Shown here: piece after piece, positions 33,722-44,821 of the stretch
How positions within the stretch are numbered: position 1 is the first letter of the stretch
Layout: every line of letters begins with the position of its first letter
From: Orobanche coerulescens
Lineage: Eukaryota; Streptophyta; Magnoliopsida; Lamiales; Orobanchaceae
Assembly: GCA_033398695.1 (NCBI GenBank)
Contig: CM065802.1
Coordinates: forward strand, 210,075,096 to 210,139,095
Length of the DNA stretch: 64,000 nucleotides
Direction: 5' to 3'
Translations under genes and position numbers: made by a program
The notes under the pieces: model-generated
The model's input: only the letters and a program-made list of their open reading frames with translations
What the model was told of the DNA's origin: nothing
The model's database searches: none

Positions 33722-36026
33722 TGTAACACCCCAAACTAGGCGGATATTACAGTGCCGTAGATCCCCAACTGGGACCCACCAGGCAAATGAAAATGAATGA
33801 ATTACACAAGATAAATGTAGTACCGAACTACATTACAACAATAATTACTCCGATGAGGAGTTTAGTTACAACATACCAGGACAATACCGAATACTAGTGT
33901 ATTTTATATGAAGATAAAATACACAACACAGAATGAAACCGAGTATCCAAATGAAAATCGGCGGAAAATAAAGGACAATAATATGAATAATCGAAAGATC
34001 GGGGCCCCTACTAGTATCACTAGGACTCCTCGACATCAACATGCTATTCCCGTGCGCTTTGCCTTGCCATGACACGAAAAACAAAATCCCCAAACGGGCC
34101 GCCATAAAGAACAACAATCCTCAAGGGTTGAAAAATACACAATCATGATTTAACTGAAGTTAAGAAATATTCTTAGTTATGAATTACGCTGAAGAGGAGT
34201 ATCATAATATGCCCGTAATGTTCTGTGCAAGTGTACAACACCCGTCCATGTACCTAATTAGTCTCACGAGACAATATGACCCGTGTGCACGGTCTAATGT
34301 ATCGGTGAACCCAATACAATAACCATCGTGTGCCCGACTAAAAATTCCACACAGACACACCCGGCCACGCAATATGAACCCAGAAGGTCACATGAATGAG
34401 AATGACCATAATGAATATCAATGAATAATAATTAGACAAGGCCAAGAATGACTCACCGAGATGAGAGTAATAATGAAATGAATGATAGCTCAACGAAAAG
34501 ATTGGAACCGTCGTTCCTTATGACTGAAGTGATTAATTGACAATAACAAGTTTTAATATGATTAATACAATGATGAATGAGTTATGATTATGAATGATCA
34601 ACAACAAAAGGTATGAATATCCTTTTAACCGAGTAAGAATTAACTTACTCAACACCGATGACGAATGTCCGTCCACGAACAACGTCCTAAAAGAAGTGTC
34701 GGTCGCACGAACAACCTTAATTCAATACAATTACCGACAATCCGATCAATATACGAATTAAACACGAATATAACGAACTTAAAACGTCGATACGATAAAA
34801 CTAAGTCCATTGAGGTATTGAAACAAACACGTTGCGTCCAAACTCCGATTGTTTACAATCAAACTTCCATATACCAATATCAAATCCCCCAAGAAGTGTT
34901 TCAAACCAATAAAACATCTCCCAATACAATCAATAATCCGTTATGAATATCCAAAAATGTGATTATAACAACAATTAGTCGAAAATCCCCAATTCCAACT
35001 CGATTTACAAGGTGTTCTTGAATAATCCCTCAATAATCCAATGAATCCTTATACAAACTCATAATCATATACATATCCCTTCATATATCATGATTATAAC
35101 GTCCAAAACATCCTATTTCAACACAAAATCGAAGTCCAAAGTGTTGAAGGAATTACCTCTTGATGATCCAAGTGCTTTAATCCGAAGAATACGCGTTAGA
35201 TTGATTATCCGGCTTCACTATGGTTAGGTGATGAAGTAAATCAAACTGCCTTCTTATTTGTGAAGGAAATAACATGCCTCAAGCTTCCTCACTCGGTTGC
35301 ATGTGAAAAAAATGGGAAAGGATTGGAAGAAATCTTTGCTGAAAAAACGAATTTAAGGGAGTTGATCGCTCGCCGGACACGGCCGTGCCGATCGGCACGG
35401 TCGTGTCGCATGCCTGGCCGACAGTGACTCGACCGTGTCCTCGCTTGACACGGTCGCGGCGCCGGAGGGCCTCCCGACGCTGACCCGTCCGACAATGACT
35501 TCGGCATGACTCGACCGTGCTGGCGACACGGCCGGGCGTCTTTGGCGGTTCTCGCTTATCCGGAAGGGTTCGACTCGGCCGCGCTGCACGACACGGTCGG
35601 GTCCCGAGGCAGACACTTCGGCACTTTCCGGACGAGTACGGCACGGGCCGTGTCGGACGACACGGCCGAGTTCGTTCGGCGTTGATCGCCAATGAGCGGT
35701 TGAGCTAAAGCGACCATAACTCTCTCGTCCGACTCCGATTGACTCACCGCTTGAACCATTGGAAAGCTAACTCGATGCTCTATAATATTGCAAGATTTAG
35801 AATTTTTGGAGTTACCAAAAATTAATGGTGATCTAACAAAGTCGAACTCAAATGAGGAAAGTTGAAACAATGAACAATAACGATACACAACTCAAGTTTT
35901 TCCGAGCGGTGAACACGGTGAATGAACATGATTGATGAATGATTATAATTGAGTGAAAATCCACTGAGTGACAATCACCGAATGAAATTACCGAATGATA
36001 ATGATGAATTACAACCGGGTATTACA
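33722..36026 (-). mobile_element. 3' LTR of element C
   Basis: Plus-strand ends are TGTAACACCCCAAAC and CGGGTATTACA. 2305 bp. Close to the 5' LTR (2302 bp), with differences mainly at CTG/CAG sites. Confidence 0.9.
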
Positions 36027-36058
36027 TACTCCCCTTAAAAAGAGTTTCGTCTCGAAAC
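36027..36058 (-). other. Element C polypurine tract with upstream palindrome
   Basis: On the minus strand GTTTCGAGACGAAAC (36044-36058) is followed by CTCTTTTTAAGGGGAGTA and then the LTR start TGTAATACCCGG. The same palindrome and similar tract occur in R1 and array T, linking those coding-less elements to this lineage. Confidence 0.85.
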
Positions 36059-36325
36059 TAAGGGTCAAACAACTCGGGATAACTCTCCCGCATATTCTCC
36101 TCGGTTTCCCCAGTGGCCTCTTCGACTCCGTGTCTAGACCACTGAATCTTGACTAAAGGGATCGTCTTGTTCCTCAACTGCTTGATTCGCCGCTCTAACA
36201 CTCGCAGACAGACGCTCCTCGCACGAATGATCATCCGCGATCTCGATTTCGAATTGAAGTATGTGACTCGGTCGGCAACATACTTCCGCAATCGAGAGAC
36301 GAAACACATTACGAATTCGGCTCAA
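36058..36325 (-). pseudogene. Element C integrase C-terminus with chromodomain
   Basis: The minus-strand product has FVSRLRKYVADRVTY, then RVLERRIKQLRNKTIPLVKI followed by QWSRHGVEEATGETEENMR and YPELFDP. This is the typical end of chromovirus integrase, where the chromodomain (K-V-x-W ... EEATWE) is thought to steer insertion into heterochromatin. Here E-A-T-G replaces the usual E-A-T-W. A stop after FDP ends pol just before the polypurine tract. Confidence 0.85.
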
Positions 36326-36599
36326 CGCCGAGGTAACGCCAATCGATAAGCTAACTCGCCTACTCGATCCAAAATTTCAAACGGTCCAATGAATCTTGGG
36401 CTCAACTTCCCCGTTTTCCGAAACGGAAAAATACCTCGACTGGGGATATCTTGACCAAAACATGGTCACCCGTCTCGAACTCTAGTGGTCGACGACGATT
36501 ATCCGCATACGATTTCTGCCGACTCGAGTGTCAACATACGACTCTTGATCAAAGATACCTTCTCCCGACGGCTATAAGCATATCGGGCCTTGCCGATTG

Positions 36600-37140
36600 A
36601 TTCTAACAAGTCATCCTAACACAAAGGAGATCGACAAAGACGACCGTACAAGGCCTCGTAAGTCGCCATCTTAATGGAAGCATGCCAACTATTATTATAC
36701 GTGAACTCGATCAACGGTAGTTGGGCTTCCCAATCGTCCTTCCAATCGAGGACGCATGCCCTCAACATGTCCTCTAATGTCCGAATAGTTCTCTCCGATT
36801 GTCCGTCTGACCGAGGATGAAAGGCGATCGAGATTAAGCCGAGTTCCCATAGCACGATGAATCGATTTCCAAAAATGTGACACAACCCGTCCGTCACGAT
36901 CGGAAACAATACTTTTAGGAGTACCGCAGCGCCTCACTATCTCCTTGATGAACAATCGGGCGATCTCTTGGGACTCCACAAATCCTTGATCTCAAGGAAA
37001 TGAGTTGATTTAGTTAAGCGGTCCGCGATCACTCGATCGTATTTATGCCACGATGACTCGTCGGCAATTCGTGATGAATTCCATAGAAATGTCTTCCTAC
37101 TTCCATTACGGAATAGGGAGCGGTATCGCATACTCACGGC
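36600..37140 (-). pseudogene. Element C integrase core
   Basis: Two overlapping minus-strand frames carry the catalytic core: [16 protein letters not shown] (second Asp region) in one, and [20 protein letters not shown] (catalytic Glu) followed by [19 protein letters not shown] and [13 protein letters not shown] in the other. The frame change lies near 36830-36845, where CTCGATC stands in place of an expected CAG-containing stretch. Upstream, around 37000-37140, the first Asp region is only partly readable. Confidence 0.82.
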
Positions 37141-37521
37141 CGCCGAGGTTCCATCTTGACTTGTTGACAGTTAAGCATCTCGAAACAAATTCTCGCGACT
37201 TCTCGCTTCATATTACTCCACCAAGAATTTTGTTTCAAGTCCTTGTACATCTTCTCGGACCGGATGAACAATAAGGGGTAGCATGAGCTCCTCTCAAAAT
37301 AGAGTTTTTCAACTCGACAATCGCCAGACGCACGACCGGTTCTTAAACCTCAAAAGTCCATCCTCGTGGACTACGAATGTGGGCTTTCCGAGCCACATCT
37401 TCACGAATGCGCAACAATGTCGGGTCCGAACCCCGATTCTCCCCGATTGCATCCTCGAGATGATGAAATCTCTAACATACAAAGTCGTCCCCGAACTTGC
37501 CGGGCTGCACTCGATCTCGGT

Positions 37522-37860
37522 CTAAGGAATTCTGTTGAAGCTCCTTCGAATCGTTAAACGAGCAAGCATCCGCTCCCGAACGGACTTACGACTCAAGGCG
37601 TCGGTGACAACGTTCGCCTTGCCCGGGTGGTAAAGGATCTCGATATCAAAATCTTTGATTAGTTCCAACCACCGTCCCTGCCGCACATTTAACTCCTTGT
37701 GAGTAAATATATACTTCAACTCTTGTGATTGGTGAAGATCGACAAGTGATTCCATAAAGGTAATGACATAAAGATAATGACGCCAAATCTTCAAAGCGAA
37801 CACCACTACCGCTAGCTCCGTGTCGTGGGTTGGATAATTAACCAGCTAATCCGAGGAAAA
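37522..37860 (-). pseudogene. Element C RNase H
   Basis: The frame has [33 protein letters not shown] and [20 protein letters not shown], ending ALSRK. This is the standard end of the Ty3/gypsy RNase H with the [15 protein letters not shown] signature (T for A here). The expected TDH of the active-site region is missing through small deletions. Confidence 0.85.
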
Positions 37861-38640
37861 TTCGGATTTACTTAATATCTTTCGGAGGTTGCCAATCTCG
37901 GATAGTCTCCGACTTCGAGGGTCGACACGAACTCGCTGACGAAATTACATGCCCGAGAAAGTCACTTGGACCTCCGTAACTCACATTTGGAAAACTTTCC
38001 ATAAAGTTGCTCTCGTCTCAACACGTCGAGAACCCGAAGAAAATGAACCTCGTGTTCCTCTCGGCTAAGAGAATAAATCAAAATGTCGTCGATGAAGACA
38101 ACAACAATCGATCTAAAAGTCGATGAAAACCCGATTCATTAACTCCATGAATACCACAGTGCAATAGTTAGCCCGAACGGCATAACTACGAGCTCATAAT
38201 GACCATAGCGTGTATGAAACGCTGTCCTCGCGATATCCGACTCTCGAATCCGAATCGGTGATATCCAGATCTTAAGTCGATCTTGGAAAATACCGAAACT
38301 CCTGAAGTTGATCTAAAAGATCATCAATACGAAGTAAAGGATACTACTCTTGATCATCGCCTGTTCAACTCTTGGTAATTAATACACACACGAGACGAGC
38401 CATCCTTCTCCTTGACAGATCACCGGTGCTCCTCACGGACGCAATCGGTCGGAGATGACCTTTCTCGAACTACTCCTCAAGTTGAATCTTCAACTCATGC
38501 ATTCTAGTCGGGGCCATCCGATACGGTGCCTTCGATAAAGGGGACGACTGCTCCAACTCACTCCCGAATTCCCTTACTCTATGTGAAGGCAACCAGATAA
38601 CTCGTTCGGAAATACATCGTCAACCGATGACAATGATACT
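37861..38640 (-). pseudogene. Element C reverse transcriptase (decayed)
   Basis: On the minus strand, fragments in different frames match the start of RT: a DVFPNELSG-like motif, REFG, LSKAPYRMAPTRMHELK, then ...GHLRPIA and a degraded start of the DYR region. Further on, codons for a [12 protein letters not shown] active-site stretch are recognisable near 38090-38110. Many frameshifts; no continuous ORF. Confidence 0.7.
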
Positions 38641-39225
38641 ACGAATGATTGAACATTTCGATTGCCCTAGAATGGTCAATCGATAAAAAGAGATACCAAT
38701 AATGATTGAACAACTCGATTGCCTTAGAAAGGTCAATCGATGAAGATGATATAATGAATGTTTGAATAACTCGATTGCCTTTGAAAGGCCAATCGATAAA
38801 AATAATACAATGAATGATTGAATAACTCGATTGCCTTAGAAAGGCCAATCGATGAAAATGATACAATGAATGATTGAATGACTCGATTGTCTTAGAAAAG
38901 CCAATCGATGGAAATGATACAAGGAATGATTGAATAACTCGATTGCCTTAGAAAGGCCAATCGATGAAAATGATGCAATGAATGATTGAATAACTCGATT
39001 GCCCTAGAAAGGCCAATCGATGAAAATGATACAAAGAATGATTGAATGACTCGATTGTCTTAGAAAAGCCAATCGATGGAAATGATACAAGGAATGATTG
39101 AATAACTCGATTGCCTTAGAAAGGCCAATCGATGAAAATGATGCAATGAATGATTGAATAACTCGATTGCCCTAGAAAGGCCAATCGATGAAAATGATAC
39201 AAAGAATGATTGAATAGTTCGATTG
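38640..39225 (-). repeat. 56-bp tandem repeat (about 10 copies) within element C pol
   Basis: Units contain ATGATTGAATAACTCGATTG and GAAAGGCCAATCGATG at a 56-bp spacing (e.g. 38765, 38821, 38877). Every third unit in part of the array has the variant GTCTTAGAAAAGCC (38877 and 39045 units, 168 bp apart), a three-unit higher-order repeat. It lies between the protease and RT parts of pol. Confidence 0.88.
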
Positions 39226-39590
39226 TGGAATTTCTTCGCTTCCGCCATAATAGAAATTCTCTTTGGAACAACGGGATTACTTCCCTGAAGCACACATCGA
39301 CAACCAACGACGGAAAGATAGCGACCAAACGCTAACAAACACTGAGGATAGTATCAAGACGGTTAGACCAACTAATACCGAAATTACATCGTCCTCAGAT
39401 AAATTCACCACGATTAGATCCATCAACCAATCGCGGTCATTAAGTTAATTCGGTATGATTCCGAAAATTCTTCCATCGTCAGGTAGACCGATGGTATGAT
39501 GTCTACAAGCAATAGGACTATCCCGAAATAAGTCTATTCAAGCATGATTCGAAAATGAATGAATGCGGTGTACCAGCATCAAAAGGTACA
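39226..39590 (-). pseudogene. Element C protease region
   Basis: Just after the gag frame the minus strand encodes PFDAGTPHSFIFESCLNRL in a shifted frame, the retropepsin active site (D-A-G-T for the usual D-S/T-G-A/T). Sequence down to 39226 should hold the rest of protease and the linker (LQGSNPVVPKRISIM-like pieces); no full domain can be read through. Confidence 0.7.
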
Positions 39591-40370
39591 CACAAGTTGA
39601 AATAAAATTACGAGTATACCTGAAATCGTTCGGACCACCGGATCGTCGATCCTCCTCATCATATGAATCTGGGACTTGCTGGTCCCCGAACCGGACGCTC
39701 CCGTCTGATAAATACGAGCTCCAACTCTATTTGCTTCCATTGTCTTAAACGACGATGACAAAGCAGTCTGATTCTGAAACGCTGGTTGCTTCGGGGCCTG
39801 AGATGCCGCCGGAGTCGACTTGGAGTCCTTTCGGCAAAAACGGGCCTTATGCCCAAAATTCCCACAATTATAGCACGTGATAGACGGTTTCAGACACTCA
39901 GTGCTGAAATGACCCGGCGTTCCACAATTGAAACAGGTGATGACCGAACTGGCCGCTCGGGAATGAGATCCCGCACGATTATGCGCCGTAGAAGGTCGCT
40001 CAGAAACGATAGGGCTCACACGAGGCTTCTTGAAGGTTGACTGACCGCCTTTGGGTTGATTACGCTTCGTTGATTTCCTGTTGACATATGCAGGTTGCTG
40101 CTCAGCAATTTCCTTAGCAGCTGGCTCGTACGGGAGAGTTCTCTCGATTAATCCGGTCAGAGTGGCGCAATGATGATTGAGCAACTGCACATGGGTCATC
40201 ATGGCCTGCATAAAAGTGAGTGGATCAACCCGAACATCTTCTGATCGAGCCGAGTCCTGGGCACGATTTCCTGGCAGCGAGTGATTATTGCTCGGATTTC
40301 GGTCCGCACCGCGGCCTCTCCCCGTGCATCCCCTGACAGCTCTCTCCATACTGAAGTAGGAAGGTCGCAT
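39591..40370 (-). CDS. Element C gag with two zinc knuckles, capsid core missing
   Basis: The ORF starts at 40370 and runs 263 codons to 39579, its last codons leading into the protease. The N-terminus is basic (GRGRG). Two CX2CX4HX4C knuckles lie at residues 146-159 (CFNCGTPGHFSTEC) and 166-179 (CYNCGNFGHKARFC), which bind RNA. The ~90-residue gag capsid core usually found between the N-terminus and the basic spacer is absent: residues 50-90 pass straight into the spacer. Gag in this clade usually exceeds 350 residues, so this is probably an internal deletion. Confidence 0.8.
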
Positions 40371-40887
40371 AATGATTATATTACCCGCATGATTAGAACG
40401 TTATGATTATGTCATGAGATGATGAAAATGAGTATACATGCTCTAACTTAATGATTATATGAATGATTTACTGAAGTTACATGATTATCTGATGAAATTC
40501 TTGAAATGATTATCTTGAATAACTTAACAAGATTGATAATATGATCATCCAGATTGACAACTGAGTAATGAAATGAATTGAGTAATTAATGAGTTAACAT
40601 GATCGTCCCGATTATTAATCGAGTAATGAAATGAATTAAGTGATTAATGAGTTAACATGATTGTCCTAATCACAATGAATGATGATGTTTGAGGATTGTT
40701 AATTGATGAATGATGAATGAATGACTATTGCGAGAAATTATACCATGGCGTTAGAAATCTTAAGCTTCTTCCTATTCGATTGGCTCGGCATTTGCACAGT
40801 CACACGTGACGCGAAAGTCCAATGATACTAGTCCGATGACGATGATTTCAAATAAGACATGACTCGGAAGGTAGTATTCAAAACCAC

Positions 40888-40902
40888 GCTCCGATACCAA
40901 CT
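40888..40902 (-). other. Primer binding site of element C
   Basis: Minus-strand TTGGTATCGGAGCG follows the 5' LTR end GGGGTGTTACG. It resembles the tRNA-Met primer TGGTATCAGAGC with an A-to-G change. The LTR's terminal CA is mutated to CG here. Confidence 0.75.
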
Positions 40903-43204
40903 CGTAACACCCCAAACTAGGCGGATATTACGGTCGTAGATCCCCAACCTGGGACCCACCGTGCAAATGAAAATGAATGAATTACACAAGATAAATGTAG
41001 TACCGAACTACATTACAACAATAATTACTCCGATGAGGAGTTTAGTTACAACATACCAGACAATACTGAATACTAGTGTATTTTATATGAAGATAAAATA
41101 CACAACACCGAATGAAACGAGTATCCAAATGAAAATCAGCGGAAAATAAAGGACAATAATATGAATAATCAAAGATCGGGGCCCCTACTAGTATCACTAG
41201 GACTCCTCGACATCAACATGCTATTCCCGTGCGTTTGCCTTGCCATGACCTCGAAAAACAAAATCCCCAAACGGGGTTACATAAAGAACAACAATCCTCA
41301 AGGGTTGAAAAATACACAATCATGATTTAATCAAGTTAAGAAATATTCTTAGTTATGAATTACGTCAAGAGGAGTATCATAATATGCCCGTAATGTTCGT
41401 GCAAGTGTACAACACCCGTCCGTACCTAATTAGTCTCACGAGACAATATGACCCGTGTGCACGGTCTAATGTATCGGTGAACCCAATACAATAACCATCG
41501 TGTGCCCGACTAAAAATTCCACACAGACACACCCGGCCACGCAATATGAACCCAGAAGGTCACATGAATGAGAATGACCATAATGAATATCAATGAATAA
41601 TAATTAGACAAGGCCAAGAATGACTCACCGAGATGAGAGTAATAATGAAATGAATGATAGCTCAACGAAAAGATTGGAACCGCTGCTCTTATGACTGAAG
41701 TGATTAATTGACAATAACAAGTTTTAATATGATTAATACAATGATGAATGAGTTATGATTATGAATGATCAACAACAAAAGGTATGAATATCCTTTTAAC
41801 CGAGTAAGAATTAACTTACTCAACACCGATGAAGAATGTCCGTCCACGAACAACGTCCTAAAAGAAGTGTCGGTCGCACGAACAACCTTAATTCAATACA
41901 ATTACCGACAATCCGATCAATATACGAATTAAACACGAATATAACGAACTTAAAACGTCGATACGATAAAACTAAGTCCATTGAGGTATTGAAACAAACA
42001 CGTTGCGTCCAAACTCCGATTGTTTACAATCAAACTTCCATATACCAATATCAAATCCCCCAAGAAGTGTTTCAAACCAATAAAACATCTCCCAATACGA
42101 TCAATAATCCGTTATGAATATCCAAAAATGTGATTATAACAACAATTAGTCGAAAATCCCCAATTCCAACTCGATTTACAAGGTGTTCTTGAATAATCCC
42201 TCAATAATCCAATGAATCCTTATACAAACTCATAATCATATACATATCCCTTCATATATCATGATTATAACGTCCAAAACATCCTATTTCAACACAAAAT
42301 CGAAGTCCAAAGTGTTGAAGGAATTACCTCTTGATGATCCAAGTGCTTTAATCCGAAGAATACGCGTTAGATTGATTATCCGGGCTTCACGATCGAAAGG
42401 AGATGAAGAAAATCAAACACCCAAATGATTTGTGAAGGAAAAACCTTCCCTCAAGCTTCCTCTCTCGGTTGCAAGTGAAAAAAGGGGAAAGGAATGGAAG
42501 AAATCTTTGAAAAAACGAATTTAAGGGAGTTGATCGTCACGGACACGCCCATGCCGATCGGCACGGTCGTGTCGCATACCTGGCCGACAGCTTGGTCGAC
42601 AGTGACTCGACCGTGTCCTGCTTGACACGGTCGCGGCGCTGAGGGCCTCCCGACGATGACCCGTCCGACAATGACTGGCATGACTCGACCGTGCTGCGAC
42701 ACGGCCGGGCGCGGCCGGGCACGGCTCGCTTATCCGGAAGGGTTCGACTCGGCCGCGCTGCACGACACGGCCGGGTCCCGAGGCGTACACTTCGCACTTT
42801 CCGGACGAGTACGGCACGGGCCGTGTCGGACGACACGGCCGAGTTCGTTCGGCAGTGATCGGCCAATGAGCGGTTGAGCTAAAACGACCATAACTCTCTC
42901 GTCCGGACTCCGATTGACTCACCGTTTGAACCATTGGAAAGCTAACTCGATGCTCTATAATATTGCAAAGATTCAGAATTTTTGGAGTTACCAAAAATTA
43001 ATGGTGATCTAACAAAGTCGAACTCAAATGAGGAAAGTTGAAACAATGAACAATAACGATACACAACTCGAAGTTTTTCCGAACGGTGAACACGGTGAAT
43101 GAACATGATTGATGAATGATTATAATTGAGTGAAAATCCACTGAGTGACAATCACCGAATGAAATTACTGAATGATAATGACTGAATTACAACCGGGTAT
43201 TACA
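40903..43204 (-). mobile_element. 5' LTR of element C
   Basis: On the minus strand it begins TGTAATACCCGG at 43204. Followed on the plus strand by the right target duplication GAGAG (43205-43209). Confidence 0.9.
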
Positions 43205-43209
43205 GAGAG

Positions 43210-43520
43210 CCTCCTGGCGCTTGCTCGGCCAGTAATACCTTGAGCTTCCGCTTGGACTTCCGGCGGGAGACCGAGGGGGTGATAGCAGGAGGCGCGTCGA
43301 GAGCACTCCGTCGCTCTTGAAGGACGGCTATGGCCTCTTCGATCTGTTCGTTGGTTCGGAACTGATCGAGCGAGAGGCTCGGGCCGCCATCCCGGGACGG
43401 GGTCGAGCGTCTCTGACCGCGGCGGCTGCCTTCCACCATCGGCTGCGGCTCGGACTGGGACGGAACGGGGGGTCTGGCCGGCTGGTCAGCGTCTTTCTTC
43501 GATGCGGAGGCGGAAGACAT
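43210..43520 (-). pseudogene. Element B gag, N-terminal part
   Basis: Start ATG is at 43520 on the minus strand (MSSASASKKDADQP), about 125 bases after the primer site. The segment is hydrophilic, with a QEERRSALDA-like helix and a basic SRRKSKRKLK motif, and ends at the insertion of element C. An upstream in-frame ATG (43559) gives a slightly longer form; I chose 43520 because it begins the typical Ser/Ala-rich N-terminus. The frame runs on at 33716. Confidence 0.7.
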
Positions 43521-43624
43521 GATTTCTGAAGGATTTCTTTGAAGTGCAGTGAGTGTCACTTCAAGTATCTACCCCGAGAACAGTGAGTGTTCTTCGGGAC
43601 GGTAGGTATAAAAATTCGAGGGTT

Positions 43625-43648
43625 GGATCCCCTTCCTCTAGCGCCAAT
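43625..43648 (-). other. Primer binding site of element B
   Basis: On the minus strand the LTR end CAACAACA is followed by ATTGGCGCTAGAGGAAGGGG. TTGGCGCTAGA-type primer sites are common in Tat/Ogre-like gypsy elements. The tRNA matched was not determined. Confidence 0.7.
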
Positions 43649-44821
43649 TGTTGTTGCCCAAAATATTTATCCGAATATTAATACTGCTGGAAGACGGACA
43701 ACAAACAACAATTGCGGGAGCACTTCCGAGAGTAGATAAATAATACAAGATTTGCCGGGTTTGTTAGGCCCGGGCTTGAATGCTCTCGCGAGATGTTATT
43801 AATACAAATATTCGTGGATACAAGTATTAATGAGAGAAATCTAAATACAATGAGTGTAAAAAGACTCTGTTAATCCGGCTCTTGAGCGAAGCATGGTGTT
43901 CTTCGTCCCCGCCGATAATCTGCTGGATGAGATAGGCCGGGAGAAGTAAGACCGAATGATAGCTGTTGCCAAGAGTTGGAGATTAGCCAAGTGCTTGATG
44001 TATTCTTCTCAGCGTGTATAATGTCGAATGCGAGAGTCTTTACAAATGCAGGGGCCTTGTTTATATAGGGCAAATGGTCTCGTCTCTAGTGGCCGATCGT
44101 CGCCGCCATTATAATAATCAGCCGATCGTCACGGCCAATATTATAATGGGGTGATCTCCGGGATGTCGGGCTAAAGTCCAAGGAAGATCCGGCTGTCGGG
44201 CTAAAGTCCAAGGAAGAGGCCGGCACACTGGCGGTCCAATAAGGAGCCATCACGTGTCCGGAATCACCAACATGTGGCCCTACCGACAAGCTTTCGGCGG
44301 CTTGTCGGCCGGTGGAGAGATTCTCGCCAGTGTGGTCAATGGCCCGAGATTCGCGGATCTTGTCTCGGCCCTTGCACGTGGTGCCGCCTTGAGGCTCGGC
44401 CTTCGCCGACTGGATGGCCATCGGTGGTGATCGACATGAGGCGGCCCCGGATGGTCATCGAGGTCGCCATTGGCCGCTTGTCGAGGGTCGGACGGTCGGT
44501 CACCAAGTGTAGGTCGGCAAGATGCCAAGAGAGGATCGCCCGCTCGCTTGCCGTGAGTCTGGCCGCCGAATACCGAGAGGGGATCGTCCCATTAGTAGAT
44601 CGCCAGGGTCTGGCCGAGTATCGAGAGGCGATCGTATCCGAGGTTGATCGCTCGACACGGGACTTGTCCTGGGCCTTGGCCGGCTGGGCCTAGCATGTCC
44701 GCTGGGTTAAGGCTCGGTCGCCTGGTCGCTGATCGGCAGATCCACCTTGGTCGCTCGGCAGTGACTCGGTCGCCCGACCTCTTAGGCGATCGCCGGTCGG
44801 AAGGTGTTAATTCTTGACACA
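43649..44821 (-). mobile_element. 5' LTR of element B
   Basis: Partner of 16813-18014; minus-strand TATA at 44060-44067. Differences from the partner are concentrated at CTG/CAG/CCG trinucleotides. Its right flank (ACATT, 44822-44826) does not match the left flank of the partner (GTCAG). Confidence 0.87.

Larger units (their letters stand above)
33722..43204 (-). mobile_element. Element C: Ty3/gypsy chromovirus, Del/Tekay-like, 9.5 kb
   Basis: A structurally complete element on the minus strand: 5' LTR 40903-43204, primer site near 40888-40902, gag, protease, RT, RNase H, integrase with chromodomain, polypurine tract, 3' LTR 33722-36026, and GAGAG duplications. Domain order and the chromodomain at the integrase end place it with chromoviruses; the motif wording fits the Del/Tekay branch. 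Most pol frames are broken, many of the breaks at CAG/CTG sites. It sits inside B gag and is thus younger than B. Confidence 0.88.

Noticed and set aside
33241..33726. 161-codon plus-strand frame
   Set aside because: Shadow of the minus-strand gag of element B in GC-rich DNA.
38640..39225. Evenly spaced repeats resembling a CRISPR array
   Set aside because: The 56-bp units abut with no unique spacers, lie inside a retrotransposon, and the genome is a plant.
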